Of a stretch of DNA of 64,000 nt, positions 1-8,271 are shown in pieces. The translations under genes were made by a program, and so were the position numbers. Each line of letters opens with the position of its first letter. Position 1 is the first letter of the stretch. The notes under the pieces were generated by a model, which saw nothing but the letters and a program-made list of their open reading frames with translations, was not told the DNA's origin and made no database searches. Source of the stretch: Kutzneria buriramensis (GTDB taxonomy: Bacteria > Actinomycetota > Actinomycetes > Mycobacteriales > Pseudonocardiaceae); assembly GCF_003387475.1 (NCBI RefSeq), contig NZ_QUNO01000011.1:1-64000 (forward strand), in the 5' to 3' direction.

Positions 1-264
1 CAGACCCTCGCGACCGCCTCGACTGTGGCCCACGGCCTGCCGCAGGCCCAGTCCGACTCGCTGCTGTCGGTGGCCCGCGAGGCGTTCACGCACTCGCTGC
101 ACTACTCCGCGATCGCCGGTGGTGTGGTCGCGGTCGGCGCGGCGATCTTCACGGTCGCACTGCTCCGGCGGATCAAGCCCACCCCGCCCGCCCCCAAGAA
201 CGACGACGCCAAGACCGAGGACAAGGAGGCCAAGACCGAGGTGTTCGAGGCAGTGACCGTCTGA
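1..264 (+). CDS. C-terminal end of an MFS (DHA2-type) multidrug efflux transporter, partial
   Basis: The reading frame is open from base 1 and stops at 262-264, so only the last 87 residues are present. They read AREAFTHSLHYSAIAGG followed by a hydrophobic helix ending in ALLRRIKP, then a charged Lys/Glu/Asp tail. This ending (an amphipathic 'A.xAF..GLH' segment, the last membrane helix, then a cytosolic tail) is typical of 14-helix DHA2/EmrB-QacA drug:proton antiporters. The substrate cannot be inferred. A stem-loop at 301-336 follows the stop. The family call rests on the last helix only, so it is moderate. Confidence 0.6.
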   Translation, partial: QTLATASTVAHGLPQAQSDSLLSVAREAFTHSLHYSAIAGGVVAVGAAIFTVALLRRIKPTPPAPKNDDAKTEDKEAKTEVFEAVTV

Positions 265-300
265 TCGACGAAGTGAGGTCCGTATCGACAAGGCGAGCGC

Positions 301-336
301 AGGCCGGCCGTCCCCGACCCCCGGACGGACCGGCCT
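301..336 (+). terminator. Stem-loop after the MFS transporter
   Basis: Arms 301-313 and 323-336 are complementary except for one bulged base (aggccggccgtcc with ggacggaccggcct). The loop is about 9 nt and a short T-containing stretch follows. It lies 37 bases after the transporter stop and probably ends that transcript. Confidence 0.55.
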
Positions 337-421
337 TCCTCGCGTCCCCCTGAGTTTCCGTCGCCGGCGCATCGAGTTTGCGTGGCGCAACGACAACGAC
401 CGCCGGCGACGGAGCACCACC

Positions 422-454
422 CCTAGGCCCCGCACCCCTCGTGCGGGGCCTAGG
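422..454 (+). terminator. Perfect 14-bp stem-loop between MFS gene and TPR gene
   Basis: Arms 422-435 (cctaggccccgcac) and 441-454 are perfect reverse complements around a 5-nt loop and are followed by 'ctttcg'. The structure ends only 24 bases before the ATG of the TPR gene. It could be a second terminator for the upstream gene or a leader structure of the downstream one. Confidence 0.6.
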
Positions 455-477
455 CTTTCGCGCGGGGAGGGACCACC

Positions 478-1299
478 ATGGAATGGACATTGCGCCTGCT
501 CAGCCGGCCGCGCCGGAGCCGGATCATCGTCCTACGCCGGCGCGCCGCCATCAATCTGGAACTGACCGAGCCACGGCTCGCCCTGACTCGGCTGCGCGAG
601 CTGGCGGGGCTGAGTGGTCGGCTGTTGGGCGACAACGCGCCGGCGACCCTGGACGTGGGGCTGTCGCTGGCGGCGTGCCAGCATCTGCTCGGTCAGTACG
701 CCGACGCGATCGAGACGCTCGACGCGACCATCCCGAGGTACGACATGCCCCGGCATCGGAACGCTCAGGTCCTCGCGCGGGCGTGGCGAGCGAGCTCGAT
801 GTCGAGCCTCGGTCAGCACGATGCGGCCGTGTCGGAGCTGCGGGCCGTCGTCGACGAGGCCAGGGCGGCGTTCGGCGACCACACCAACGTCACCCTGCTC
901 TGTCGAAGCAAGCTGGCGAGTGCGTTGGATGACGCCGGCCAGTTCACCGAGGCGGTTGAGCAGATGGCCTCCGTGCTGGCGGCCCGCACCCGCATCCTCG
1001 GCCCGGACCACACGTTGACGCTGTGTGCGCGGCATGCCTTCGGCCTGTGTCTGCTCGGCGCAGGCGAGTTCGACCGCGCCGAGGAGGAGTTCGTGACCGT
1101 CCTGGCCGCCCCTGACGGCCACGCATCGTGCGCGCTGGTCTGCAAGAGGGGCCTCGCGAAGGTGGCGGTGAGCCGTGGCCGCAACGACGAGGCGACTCGC
1201 CTGTACGAGGAGGTCATCGAGCGCTGGACCGCCTACTTCGGGGCGGATCACGCCGCGGTGCGGGAGGCGCGGGACGAGCTCGCGGCCATCGCCGACTGA
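478..1299 (+). CDS. Tetratricopeptide-repeat protein of unknown function
   Basis: The product has 273 residues. The ATG at 478 follows gggaggga at good spacing. The protein is soluble and almost entirely helical. Repeated Ala/Leu-rich helix pairs (around residues 45-80, 85-120, 120-160, 160-205, 215-265) with the kinesin-light-chain-like spacing A.....G..H....DA... indicate TPR repeats. No enzymatic domain, signal peptide or membrane segment is seen, so it is probably a protein-protein interaction scaffold. It stands alone in orientation with the VanW gene 31 bp downstream. A partner cannot be named. Confidence 0.75.
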   Translation: MEWTLRLLSRPRRSRIIVLRRRAAINLELTEPRLALTRLRELAGLSGRLLGDNAPATLDVGLSLAACQHLLGQYADAIETLDATIPRYDMPRHRNAQVLARAWRASSMSSLGQHDAAVSELRAVVDEARAAFGDHTNVTLLCRSKLASALDDAGQFTEAVEQMASVLAARTRILGPDHTLTLCARHAFGLCLLGAGEFDRAEEEFVTVLAAPDGHASCALVCKRGLAKVAVSRGRNDEATRLYEEVIERWTAYFGADHAAVREARDELAAIAD

Positions 1300-1330
1300 C
1301 CATCTCGGACAAATCGGTAAACTCGGCCGG

Positions 1331-3100
1331 GTGGCCGACGACGAGCAGACCATCCGCATCGAGGGCACCGCGCGGTTCGCGCCGGTCTCGGGCAGCCTGG
1401 TGCCCGAGGAACCGCCGACGGGCGGGCGCCGGCTGCCGTTCCGCGCACTGATCGTCGCGGGCGCGGCGGTGGGTGTGCTGGTGCTGCTCTACGGCCTGGA
1501 CCTGCTGCTTTCCGGGGGTTCGATGCCGCGTGGCACGACGGTGGCCGGCGTGGATGTCGGCGGCCTGAGCCGGACGGACGCGGAGCGGCGGCTGCACGAT
1601 GAGCTGGATTCGAGGATCGCGGGGCCGATCAAGCTGCGGGCCGGTGACGTGGACGCCAGGCTGGACGCCAAGGCCGCCGGGCTGACGCCGGACTGGTCGG
1701 GGACCCTCGACCGGGCGGGGGATCAGCCGCTGAACCCGTTCGTCCGGCTTGCCTCCTTCTTCGCCGGGCACGAGTCGCCGTTCCTGTCCAAGGTGGACGA
1801 TGCCGCGCTCGCAAAGGCGTTGGGCGGGCTGAAGATGGAGCGCGAACCGGTCGAGGGAACCATTCGCTTCGACGGGATCACGCCGAGCGCGGTCACCCCG
1901 CGATCGGGGCAGAAGCTCGACACCGCCGGTGCGAAGCGGTCCGTTGTGGACGGTTGGGTGACCGCGAATCCCGTGCAGTTGCCGGTGAACACCACGTCGC
2001 CGAAGGTCAGCGCCGACGCGGTGCGCGCGGCCGTCGAGAACTACGCCAAGCCGGCGGTGTCCGGCCCGGTCACGGTGAAGGGCGAGGGCAAGGACGCCAC
2101 CCTCCAGCCGGAAGCGATCGCCGCCGCGCTCACCTTCACGGCCGGCGACGACGGCAAGCTCGCGCCGAAGCTGGACCACGGCAGGGTGGTCGACGCCCTG
2201 AAGCCCCAGCTGGCCAGCACCGAACAGCTGGGCAAGGATGCCGAAGTGGTGATCGAGGGCGACAAGCCGACGGTCAAGCCCTCGGTGGACGGGCGCGGCG
2301 TCGACTGGGACAAGAGCCTCGCCGGCCTCGCCGACCTGTTGCCGCACAAGGACAACCGCACGGTCACGGCCCAGTACGCCAAGCAGCCGGCCAGGCTCAC
2401 CACCGACCAGGCCAACCAGCTCGGCATCAAGGAGGTCGTCGGCGAGTTCACCACCGGCGGCTTCGCCGCCGACTCCGGCGTCAACATCCGAGTGGTGGCC
2501 GCGAAGGTCGACGGTGCGGTGGTCAAGCCGGGGGAAACCTTCAGCCTCAACGGTTTCACCGGACCTCGCGGCGTGCCGCAGGGCTACGTCAACGCCGGCA
2601 TCATCGAGAACGGCGCGCCCGGCACCGCCGTCGGCGGCGGCATCTCGCAGTTCGCCACCACGCTCTACAACGCCTCCTACTTCGCCGGGCTCGCCGACGC
2701 CGGCCACACCGAGCACAGCTACTACATCAGCCGCTACCCGGCCGCCCGCGAGGCCACCGTCTTCGAGAATCCCGACGGCAGCAGCGTCATCGACCTGAAG
2801 TTCAACAACGACGGCCCCACCGGCATCGTGATCCAGACGATCTGGACGCCGCAGAACATCACCGTCCGGCTCTGGGGAACCAAGCGCTACCAGGTGGAAT
2901 CCGTCCCCGGCGAGCGCTCCGACTACGTCGATCCGCAACCGCGTCCGGGCCCGGCGACCAACTGTCATCCGTCGAACGGCGGGCCGGGCTTCACCGCCAC
3001 CGACACTCGCGTGATCAAGGACCTCAACGGCCGCGAGGTCTCCCGGCACACCCGCAAGAAGGTGTACGACCCGGCCCCTAAGATCACCTGCGGCGGATAG
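1331..3100 (+). CDS. Membrane-anchored VanW-domain / peptidoglycan-binding protein
   Basis: The product has 589 residues. I place the start at GTG 1331; the open frame continues upstream but overlaps the TPR gene. There is a short cytosolic N-terminus, one membrane helix at about residues 36-60, two repeats like the PG_binding_4 domain (roughly 60-180 and 220-350), and a VanW domain (about 363-520, with the GGGISQFATTLYNA signature). Proteins of this build sit outside the membrane and are thought to act on or bind cell-wall precursors; their biochemical role is not settled. The VanW domain is named after a vancomycin operon gene, but this gene lies 53 kb from the van locus and is a housekeeping-type actinobacterial protein, so it should not be counted as resistance. 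Confidence 0.8.
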   Translation: MADDEQTIRIEGTARFAPVSGSLVPEEPPTGGRRLPFRALIVAGAAVGVLVLLYGLDLLLSGGSMPRGTTVAGVDVGGLSRTDAERRLHDELDSRIAGPIKLRAGDVDARLDAKAAGLTPDWSGTLDRAGDQPLNPFVRLASFFAGHESPFLSKVDDAALAKALGGLKMEREPVEGTIRFDGITPSAVTPRSGQKLDTAGAKRSVVDGWVTANPVQLPVNTTSPKVSADAVRAAVENYAKPAVSGPVTVKGEGKDATLQPEAIAAALTFTAGDDGKLAPKLDHGRVVDALKPQLASTEQLGKDAEVVIEGDKPTVKPSVDGRGVDWDKSLAGLADLLPHKDNRTVTAQYAKQPARLTTDQANQLGIKEVVGEFTTGGFAADSGVNIRVVAAKVDGAVVKPGETFSLNGFTGPRGVPQGYVNAGIIENGAPGTAVGGGISQFATTLYNASYFAGLADAGHTEHSYYISRYPAAREATVFENPDGSSVIDLKFNNDGPTGIVIQTIWTPQNITVRLWGTKRYQVESVPGERSDYVDPQPRPGPATNCHPSNGGPGFTATDTRVIKDLNGREVSRHTRKKVYDPAPKITCGG

Positions 3101-3315
3101 GGGCTTGAGACTGCATTCGGAGTAAATTCGCGAGCGGAAAACAATCTTCGATTGGTTGTTACCCCGCATGGAATGCGTTCACTCGATCGTGTAGGGGTGG
3201 ATGTGGTACTGCCCGCGTGCGAGTAAGAAGTACCGGCGGTGATGGTTCCCGTCGACCTCGAATTCACGCGGAGTAACCCCTGAGACGCGCTTATCGAACC
3301 TCATTCGACGTCTTC

Positions 3316-3969
3316 GTGCACGCGCTGAGACAGTGCCACGCCGACCGTGCCACCGCGGCCCTGGTGCTGGCCGGCGACCCGGGCGGAGTGATCCACTTCC
3401 GGGACGGCGCGGTCGTCGCGGCGCACAGCCCGGGCGCGCCCGGCGTGGGCACGCTGCGCGTCGACGACGAGGCGCGGGACCTGGCCCGGGCGGCGATGTC
3501 CGACGCGGCGTTCGCCATCGCCGTCGGCGGCATCGCGCACTACGCCCTCGACGAATCCGCCGACGTCCTGCCGCCGGCGCTGGACGGAGTCCGGCCCGAC
3601 CGGCTGCTCCGGGAGGCCGCCGTCCGGCTGGCCGTGCTCGCCGCCTCGCCATGCCCGCTGTCGCCGTACCGGGAACGCCTGGTGCCCACCGGCCGTGCGG
3701 AGCCCGCCGAGCAGTGGCGGGAGATCGTCGCGCACGCGACCGGCCGGCGCACCGCCCGGGACATCGCGTTCGTGCTCGGCCTCGGCGTGCACACCGTCAC
3801 CGTGGAAATCGCCCGCATGCTGGGCGAGGACGTGCTCGCGATCGTGCCCGCCGCGGCCGTCACCGGCCGCGCCCACGACGTCGCCACGCTGCGTCCCCGT
3901 TCGGACCAACGGGCCGCCGTCGCGCCGACAGGACCACTGCCGGTGCGCCGGTCGGGCCAGGGACCGTAG
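3316..3969 (+). CDS. PATAN/DUF4388-like regulator with C-terminal winged-helix-like region
   Basis: The product has about 217 residues. The N-terminal half (TAALVLAGDPGGVIHFRDGA) resembles the PATAN/DUF4388 domain that senses or docks in two-component and GTPase systems. The C-terminal half (about 140-195, with TARDIAFVLGLGVHTVTVEI) looks like a winged helix related to DUF742 of actinobacterial conservons. The annotated start is GTG 3316, the first usual start after the in-frame stop at 3274, but it has no clear ribosome site. A CTG at 3280 has ggag 6 bases upstream and could be the true start. It is followed by two roadblock-type genes, which suggests a signalling operon. Confidence 0.6.
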   Translation: MHALRQCHADRATAALVLAGDPGGVIHFRDGAVVAAHSPGAPGVGTLRVDDEARDLARAAMSDAAFAIAVGGIAHYALDESADVLPPALDGVRPDRLLREAAVRLAVLAASPCPLSPYRERLVPTGRAEPAEQWREIVAHATGRRTARDIAFVLGLGVHTVTVEIARMLGEDVLAIVPAAAVTGRAHDVATLRPRSDQRAAVAPTGPLPVRRSGQGP

Positions 3970-4025
3970 CCATGCTGCGCCGCATCCGGCGTCGTTCGGC
4001 CTTTCTGAAAGGGAAAGGAAAAAAC

Positions 4026-4394
4026 GTGGACTACGACGCGCTTGCCGTCGAGTTGCGCAAGCTCCGGGAAAACGTCACCGGAGTGACCGACATGGTGATC
4101 GCGGCGTCCGACGGAATTCCGATCTTCTCCGATGTCGCGGACGCCGTCGATCCGCTGAACATCTCCGCGCTGGCCGCGGCCAATCTCGGAATCGCGCGTC
4201 AGGCGGCCGAGGTCACCGGCCAGGGCACGCTCGCCCAGACCGTCGTGTTCAGCAGCAACGGCTACATGGCGGTGTACGCCATCGGCCGGCTCGCGCTGCT
4301 GGTGGTGCTCGGCGACAGCGGCCTCAACCTCGGCCGCCTGCTCTACGAGACACGTCCCGTGACCGACCGCATCGGCACGCTGCTGACCCCGTGA
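4026..4394 (+). CDS. Roadblock/LC7 domain protein
   Basis: The product has 122 residues. GTG 4026 is chosen because gggaaaggaaa precedes it by a few bases and the protein then begins MDYDALAVEL. The sequence has the roadblock/LC7 layout: an amphipathic first helix, the GVTDMVIAASDGIPI strand-turn, AANLGIARQAAE helix, and a last strand pair ALLVVLGDSGLNLGRL. These proteins dimerise and act as GTPase-activating or binding partners for MglA/Cvn small GTPases. Here no GTPase is adjacent. It is co-directional with 3316-3969 (56 bp gap) and 4404-4775 (9 bp gap). Confidence 0.8.
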   Translation: MDYDALAVELRKLRENVTGVTDMVIAASDGIPIFSDVADAVDPLNISALAAANLGIARQAAEVTGQGTLAQTVVFSSNGYMAVYAIGRLALLVVLGDSGLNLGRLLYETRPVTDRIGTLLTP

Positions 4395-4403
4395 AAGGAA
4401 ATC

Positions 4404-4775
4404 ATGAACATCGATACCGCTCTGAAGGAAGCCATGTCCATCGCCGGCGCCGTCGGCGTCGCCCTGGTCGACTACGAAAGCGGCATGTCGCTCGGCACCA
4501 GCGGCGGCGGTGACTGGCTCAACCTGGAGCTCGCCGCCGCCGGCAACACCGAGGTGGTGCGGTCGAAACTCCGGGTCATGTCCACGCTGGCGCTCAACGA
4601 CAGCATCGAGGACATCCTGATCACGCTGCACCGGCAGTACCACCTGATCCGGCTGCTGAACTCGATGAAGAACCGCAGCTCGCTGTTCCTGTACCTGGTG
4701 CTGGAGCGGGATTCGTCCAATCTCGCGCTGGCCCGCCACAACCTCCGGCGAATCGAGGCCGACCTGGTGGTGTGA
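4404..4775 (+). CDS. Second roadblock-like small protein
   Basis: The product has 123 residues. ATG 4404 is preceded by gaaaggaaat. The core AGAVGVALVDYESGMSLGT and the hydrophobic strand SSLFLYLVLERD fit a divergent roadblock/LC7 fold, and a long C-terminal helix (LALARHNLRRIEADL) follows. It probably pairs with the product of 4026-4394. The function is unknown. A perfect stem-loop (4781-4814) follows at once and closes the operon. Confidence 0.65.
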   Translation: MNIDTALKEAMSIAGAVGVALVDYESGMSLGTSGGGDWLNLELAAAGNTEVVRSKLRVMSTLALNDSIEDILITLHRQYHLIRLLNSMKNRSSLFLYLVLERDSSNLALARHNLRRIEADLVV

Positions 4776-4780
4776 GCGTT

Positions 4781-4814
4781 GCGGCGATCCGTGCCCGGGG
4801 ACACGGATCGCCGC
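4781..4814. terminator. Bidirectional terminator between convergent genes
   Basis: A 13-bp perfect stem, 4781-4793 with 4802-4814 (gcggcgatccgtg and its complement), encloses an 8-nt loop. It lies in the 45-bp gap between the roadblock gene and the stop of the HAD gene on the other strand, so it can serve both. Confidence 0.7.
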
Positions 4815-4820
4815 GACGCC

Positions 4821-7463
4821 TCACCGGCCGAGCTTGCGCAGGGCGATCCGCGCCGCGCCGGCCGCGACGCCGGTGGCGCCCTTCTTCTTGTACTCCTCGA
4901 CGAGCCGGACCGACAGCCGCTCGAACTCGGTGACCTCCGGCATCCCCGGCGCCGTCTCGGTCTTCGACTGCGCCAGCATCGCGAACGCGACGGTGACGTG
5001 CCCGGAGGACACCACCCGGGCGCCGGCCTTCTCCGCCAACGGCAGCCAGACCGCGGCGTACGGCGTGAAGAACTCCATCATGTTGCCGCCGATCCAGCGG
5101 CAGTCCGCGTAGTACAGCCGGGCGAACTCGGCCGGCGTCTCCCAGCGCACCGTCTGCTCGCGGCGCGAGCCGCCGGCCACCACCTTGGCCTCGATCCAGT
5201 CCACCCGCACCACCGCCGGACGGCCGGGGATGGCCACCGAGACGATGTCGGTGTCGTGGTGCTCGAACTTCATCCGTGAGAAGGACAACCCGTTGTGGTT
5301 GATCCGGAACTGCCAGCGGCTGGAGTCGTGCCAGTGGCCGTCGAGCGTGCGGTGCCGCATCAGCGACTCGAACTGCTCGCCGGCCGGCTCGAACACGTCC
5401 GGGTCGAGCTGCCCGGCGTAGACCGCCCGCATAGCCTCGGCCAGCCGCACGTCCGACGCCGCCAGCAGCCCCGGCCAGAACGTGTCGCGCTGACCGAGCG
5501 CGGCCAGGTCCTTCGGGGACAGGTAGGGGATCGCCGGCCGCAGCTCCGCCGGCAGCAGCGTGGTCACCAGCGTGGAGCCGAAGTTGTCGTCGTGCACCCA
5601 GTTGCCGAACACGCCGGCCTCGTCCGCCGTCGGCGACCTCAGCGCCGACGCGAGGATGTTGCCCAGCCGCTGCCGGGCGGCGGGCCGCTCGGCGAGCTCG
5701 GGCCACGCGCCGTCGGCGTTGACCACATACCGGTTCCACTGCCGCTGGAACGCCAGCACACCCTGGTACGCGGCCCGCCGCTCGGCGACCTGCGACGGCG
5801 AGTCGATGGTCTCGCCCAGCACCGGGTCGCCGTCCACGGTGAACCCGGTCAGCGACCCGCACAGCGCGTTGATGCACTGTTCGAGCACCTCGGGGCTGCG
5901 CGAGATCGTCGCCGAGATGTCGGCGGGCTGCCCGGTCTGCGCCAGGTAGCCCTCGGCCCGCAGACCGGTCAGGACCACGTCCTGGGACCGGTGGTCGGTG
6001 ACCATGTACAGGCCGGCCGGCTTGATGTCGATGTCGGCGATCCGCAGCGCGCGGGCCAGTTGCAGCTGGATGGTGCCGACCCAGCCCAGGTCGACCAGGG
6101 TGATGCCGTTCCCGGTCAGCGCGCCGGCCTTGGTGAGCGACTTGATCAGCCGCTCGCGGGCCTCGGCGGCGCTGAGCACGAGCCGGTTGCGGATGTGCGG
6201 GGTCTCGGTGAGCGCGGTGGTGACCCGTTCGGCGATGTGCCCGTTGTCGATCACCGTGTCGAGCTCGGCCGCCAGCGCCGGCACGTCGCCGACCTGGAGG
6301 TGCAGCACCGACAGCAGCTGGCGCACCGACAGCTGGTAACCGCGGCGGATGAAGTTGTGCACCGCCTCGTCGTCGTGGAAGTCCGCGCACGCCAACGCCG
6401 TCGCCTGCCGCGACAGCCAGATCGGCCGCGCCTCCACGTCGAGGCCGCGGGCCCGGGCGGCGTTGTTGATCAGCTCGGCCAGCAGCTCGCCCTCGCGCAT
6501 CGGGCACCACAGGATCCGGGTGCCGGTCTCGTGCGCGCGGCGCACCGCCCACTCGGCGAAACCGGTGAGCACAGGGCCGATCACCGCCGTGCCGAAGCGG
6601 GCGGCGATGTCCAGGGAGGTGGTGGCCTGCGGCGGGGTGGCGTGGATCGCCTTGGCCCGCAAGCTGGTCAGGCCGAAGTCGCCGTACTGCTCGTCCAGGT
6701 TCGGGGCGTGGTCGCCGAAGTACTCCAGCGGCTCGTGCTCGCGGGCCAGCGTGGCCAGGTAGCCCTCGTCGAGCCGGCGGTAGTGCACGGTGCGGATGCC
6801 GAGCGCGGCCGGGACCGTCACGTCGGCGACCTCGTTGTCGCCGATGTGCACCACCTGCTCGGCGCTGACGTCGAGGTCGTGCAGCACGATCGGCCACAGG
6901 CCGTGGCCCTTGTCCACGCCGTGCTGGTGCGAGCGGAAGATCCGGACGTCCTGCAGCGGCCCCAGTTCCGGCCGGTCGAGCAGGGTCGCCAGGTGCTCCT
7001 CGGTGAAGTACGTGTCGGAGACCAGCGCGACCGGCAGGTCGTGCTTGCGGGCCGCCCGGATCACGGCGGCGACGTCCAGGTCGACCACCGTCAGCTCGCG
7101 CTCGACCCGCACCTCGGCGGCGACCAGCTCCTCCAGCAGCGCGTTGGCGAACACGTCCGCCGGCATGGCCCGCCAGATGTCGAACAGGGACACCTCGGTG
7201 CCCAGCGCGTCGCGGCCGGCGCGGGCCGCGGCCTCGGCGCCGATCCGCATCCGCCGGAAGGTGGCGTCGGTGACCCAGGCCGGGCACTGACCGGCGGCGC
7301 GCAACCGGGCCGCCAGCAGGCCGAACACGTCCGTGGGCCGGGGCACCAGGCGCCACAGCACGGTGTCGAAGATGTCCAGTGTCAGCACCGAGCAGGAGCG
7401 GTCGGCGATGATGCGGTGCACCTTCTCGAGCAGCGGATGACCGCTTTCCGGGGCGTCAGACAA
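4821..7463 (-). CDS. Large HAD-superfamily domain protein, possibly surface-polysaccharide related
   Basis: The product has 880 residues. The N-terminal 240 residues carry HAD phosphatase motifs: LDIFDTVLWR (motif I, D-x-F-D), VALVSDTYF (motif II Ser), a conserved VDKG Lys, and HIGDNEVADV (motif IV). The remaining about 640 residues include further Rossmann-like segments (RILWCPMREGE, GITLVDLGWVGTIQLQ) and match no family I can name. Proteins with this N-terminus occur in capsule or glycan gene clusters. The start ATG at 7463 is followed by the hydrophilic leader MSDAPESGHP. No partner gene is adjacent; the gene is monocistronic and convergent with the roadblock operon. Confidence 0.65.
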   Translation of the reverse strand: MSDAPESGHPLLEKVHRIIADRSCSVLTLDIFDTVLWRLVPRPTDVFGLLAARLRAAGQCPAWVTDATFRRMRIGAEAAARAGRDALGTEVSLFDIWRAMPADVFANALLEELVAAEVRVERELTVVDLDVAAVIRAARKHDLPVALVSDTYFTEEHLATLLDRPELGPLQDVRIFRSHQHGVDKGHGLWPIVLHDLDVSAEQVVHIGDNEVADVTVPAALGIRTVHYRRLDEGYLATLAREHEPLEYFGDHAPNLDEQYGDFGLTSLRAKAIHATPPQATTSLDIAARFGTAVIGPVLTGFAEWAVRRAHETGTRILWCPMREGELLAELINNAARARGLDVEARPIWLSRQATALACADFHDDEAVHNFIRRGYQLSVRQLLSVLHLQVGDVPALAAELDTVIDNGHIAERVTTALTETPHIRNRLVLSAAEARERLIKSLTKAGALTGNGITLVDLGWVGTIQLQLARALRIADIDIKPAGLYMVTDHRSQDVVLTGLRAEGYLAQTGQPADISATISRSPEVLEQCINALCGSLTGFTVDGDPVLGETIDSPSQVAERRAAYQGVLAFQRQWNRYVVNADGAWPELAERPAARQRLGNILASALRSPTADEAGVFGNWVHDDNFGSTLVTTLLPAELRPAIPYLSPKDLAALGQRDTFWPGLLAASDVRLAEAMRAVYAGQLDPDVFEPAGEQFESLMRHRTLDGHWHDSSRWQFRINHNGLSFSRMKFEHHDTDIVSVAIPGRPAVVRVDWIEAKVVAGGSRREQTVRWETPAEFARLYYADCRWIGGNMMEFFTPYAAVWLPLAEKAGARVVSSGHVTVAFAMLAQSKTETAPGMPEVTEFERLSVRLVEEYKKKGATGVAAGAARIALRKLGR

Positions 7464-7623
7464 CGTGACCTCTCTCGGACTCGCTGTGATCAGGGTTCCC
7501 CTTCACGCGTGAGTACGCGTGCAGCTGCCGCCGCGCTTCACCGTGCCCGGCTGGCGCGGACGTGCGGGGGAGTTTAGCGGGATCCGGGCGGTGAGCGAAC
7601 ACACAGCGGTGCAGTCCCGGAAC

Positions 7624-8181
7624 TCACCGTCGACCGACGCGTACGCCGTTCAGGTAGAGGTCCAGGAACCGCCGCCAGCCCTGCGGATTCCGCTGGATCA
7701 CCGCGGCCATCGCCCAGGTCAGCGACAGCAGGTCGGCGGGCTCGAAATCCGGGCGCAGGCAGCCGGCGTCCCGGGCCCGGCCGATGATCAGCAGCGCCTG
7801 CTCGAAGCCCTGCCCGCACACCGCGTGCACCTCGGGCGAGAGCGGGATCCGTTGGGAGATCGCGTCGTTGAGGGCGCGGTCGCGGGCCTGGAGCCCGAGC
7901 AGGCCCGCCAGGTACGTCTCGAAGCCGCGCCACGGGTCGTCCTCGGCCAGCGCCTGCGCGGCGATCTCGGCCATGGCCGGGCCGAGGCGTTCGGGCAGCA
8001 GCGCGTCGAGGAGGTCGTCGCGGGTGGGGAAGTGGTTGTAGAGCGTGCCGATGCTGACGCCGGCGCGCTTGGCGATGTGCTCCAGCGGGGCGTCCAGGCC
8101 CCGCGCCGCGAACTCACTCGCGGCAGCGGCCAGCAGCTTGTCCCGGTTGCGGACCGCGTCCGCTCGCAGAGCTCTGGCCAT
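7624..8181 (-). CDS. TetR-family transcriptional repressor
   Basis: The product has 185 residues. A standard TetR helix-turn-helix occupies residues about 12-56 (FAARGLDAPLEHIAKRAGVS then GTLYNHFPTRDDLL). The C-terminal ligand domain is of the SbtR-like kind (DPWRGFETYLAGLLGLQARD). It is transcribed divergently from the SDR gene across a 90-bp gap that holds two related pseudo-palindromes, so it most likely represses itself and the SDR gene. The inducer is unknown. Confidence 0.88.
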   Translation of the reverse strand: MARALRADAVRNRDKLLAAAASEFAARGLDAPLEHIAKRAGVSIGTLYNHFPTRDDLLDALLPERLGPAMAEIAAQALAEDDPWRGFETYLAGLLGLQARDRALNDAISQRIPLSPEVHAVCGQGFEQALLIIGRARDAGCLRPDFEPADLLSLTWAMAAVIQRNPQGWRRFLDLYLNGVRVGRR

Positions 8182-8201
8182 GACGTCATTGTAAGTAACC
8201 C

Positions 8202-8251
8202 GAGGGCACCCTCAACTTGTGCTACGGTGAAGAAGTTGAGGACAGTCTCAA
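8202..8251. promoter_or_regulatory. Two tandem TetR-type operators between tetR and SDR genes
   Basis: Site 1 is 8202-8215 (GAGGGCACCCTCAA) and site 2 is 8238-8251 (GAGGACAGTCTCAA). They share 11 of 14 bases and lie 36 bp apart, about three and a half helical turns. An additional inverted pair, ctcaactt 8211-8218 and aagttgag 8233-8240, links them. The layout is typical for a TetR regulator controlling a divergent promoter. Confidence 0.6.
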
Positions 8252-8271
8252 ATTTCGTAGGGGGAGGAACC

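Noticed and set aside
1331-3100. VanW-domain gene considered as part of the resistance cluster
   Set aside because: It lies 53 kb away from vanHAX, and such PG_binding_4-VanW proteins are widespread in sensitive actinobacteria.
1214-3169. 651-codon minus-strand frame opposite the VanW gene
   Set aside because: The product has no motif and is a GC-bias shadow. The plus frame has a membrane helix and the VanW signature.
4621-7577. Long frames on both strands overlapping the HAD gene
   Set aside because: Their products are low-complexity Arg/Gly/Ala or Val/Gln/Arg sequences. Only the 4821-7463 frame has HAD motifs.
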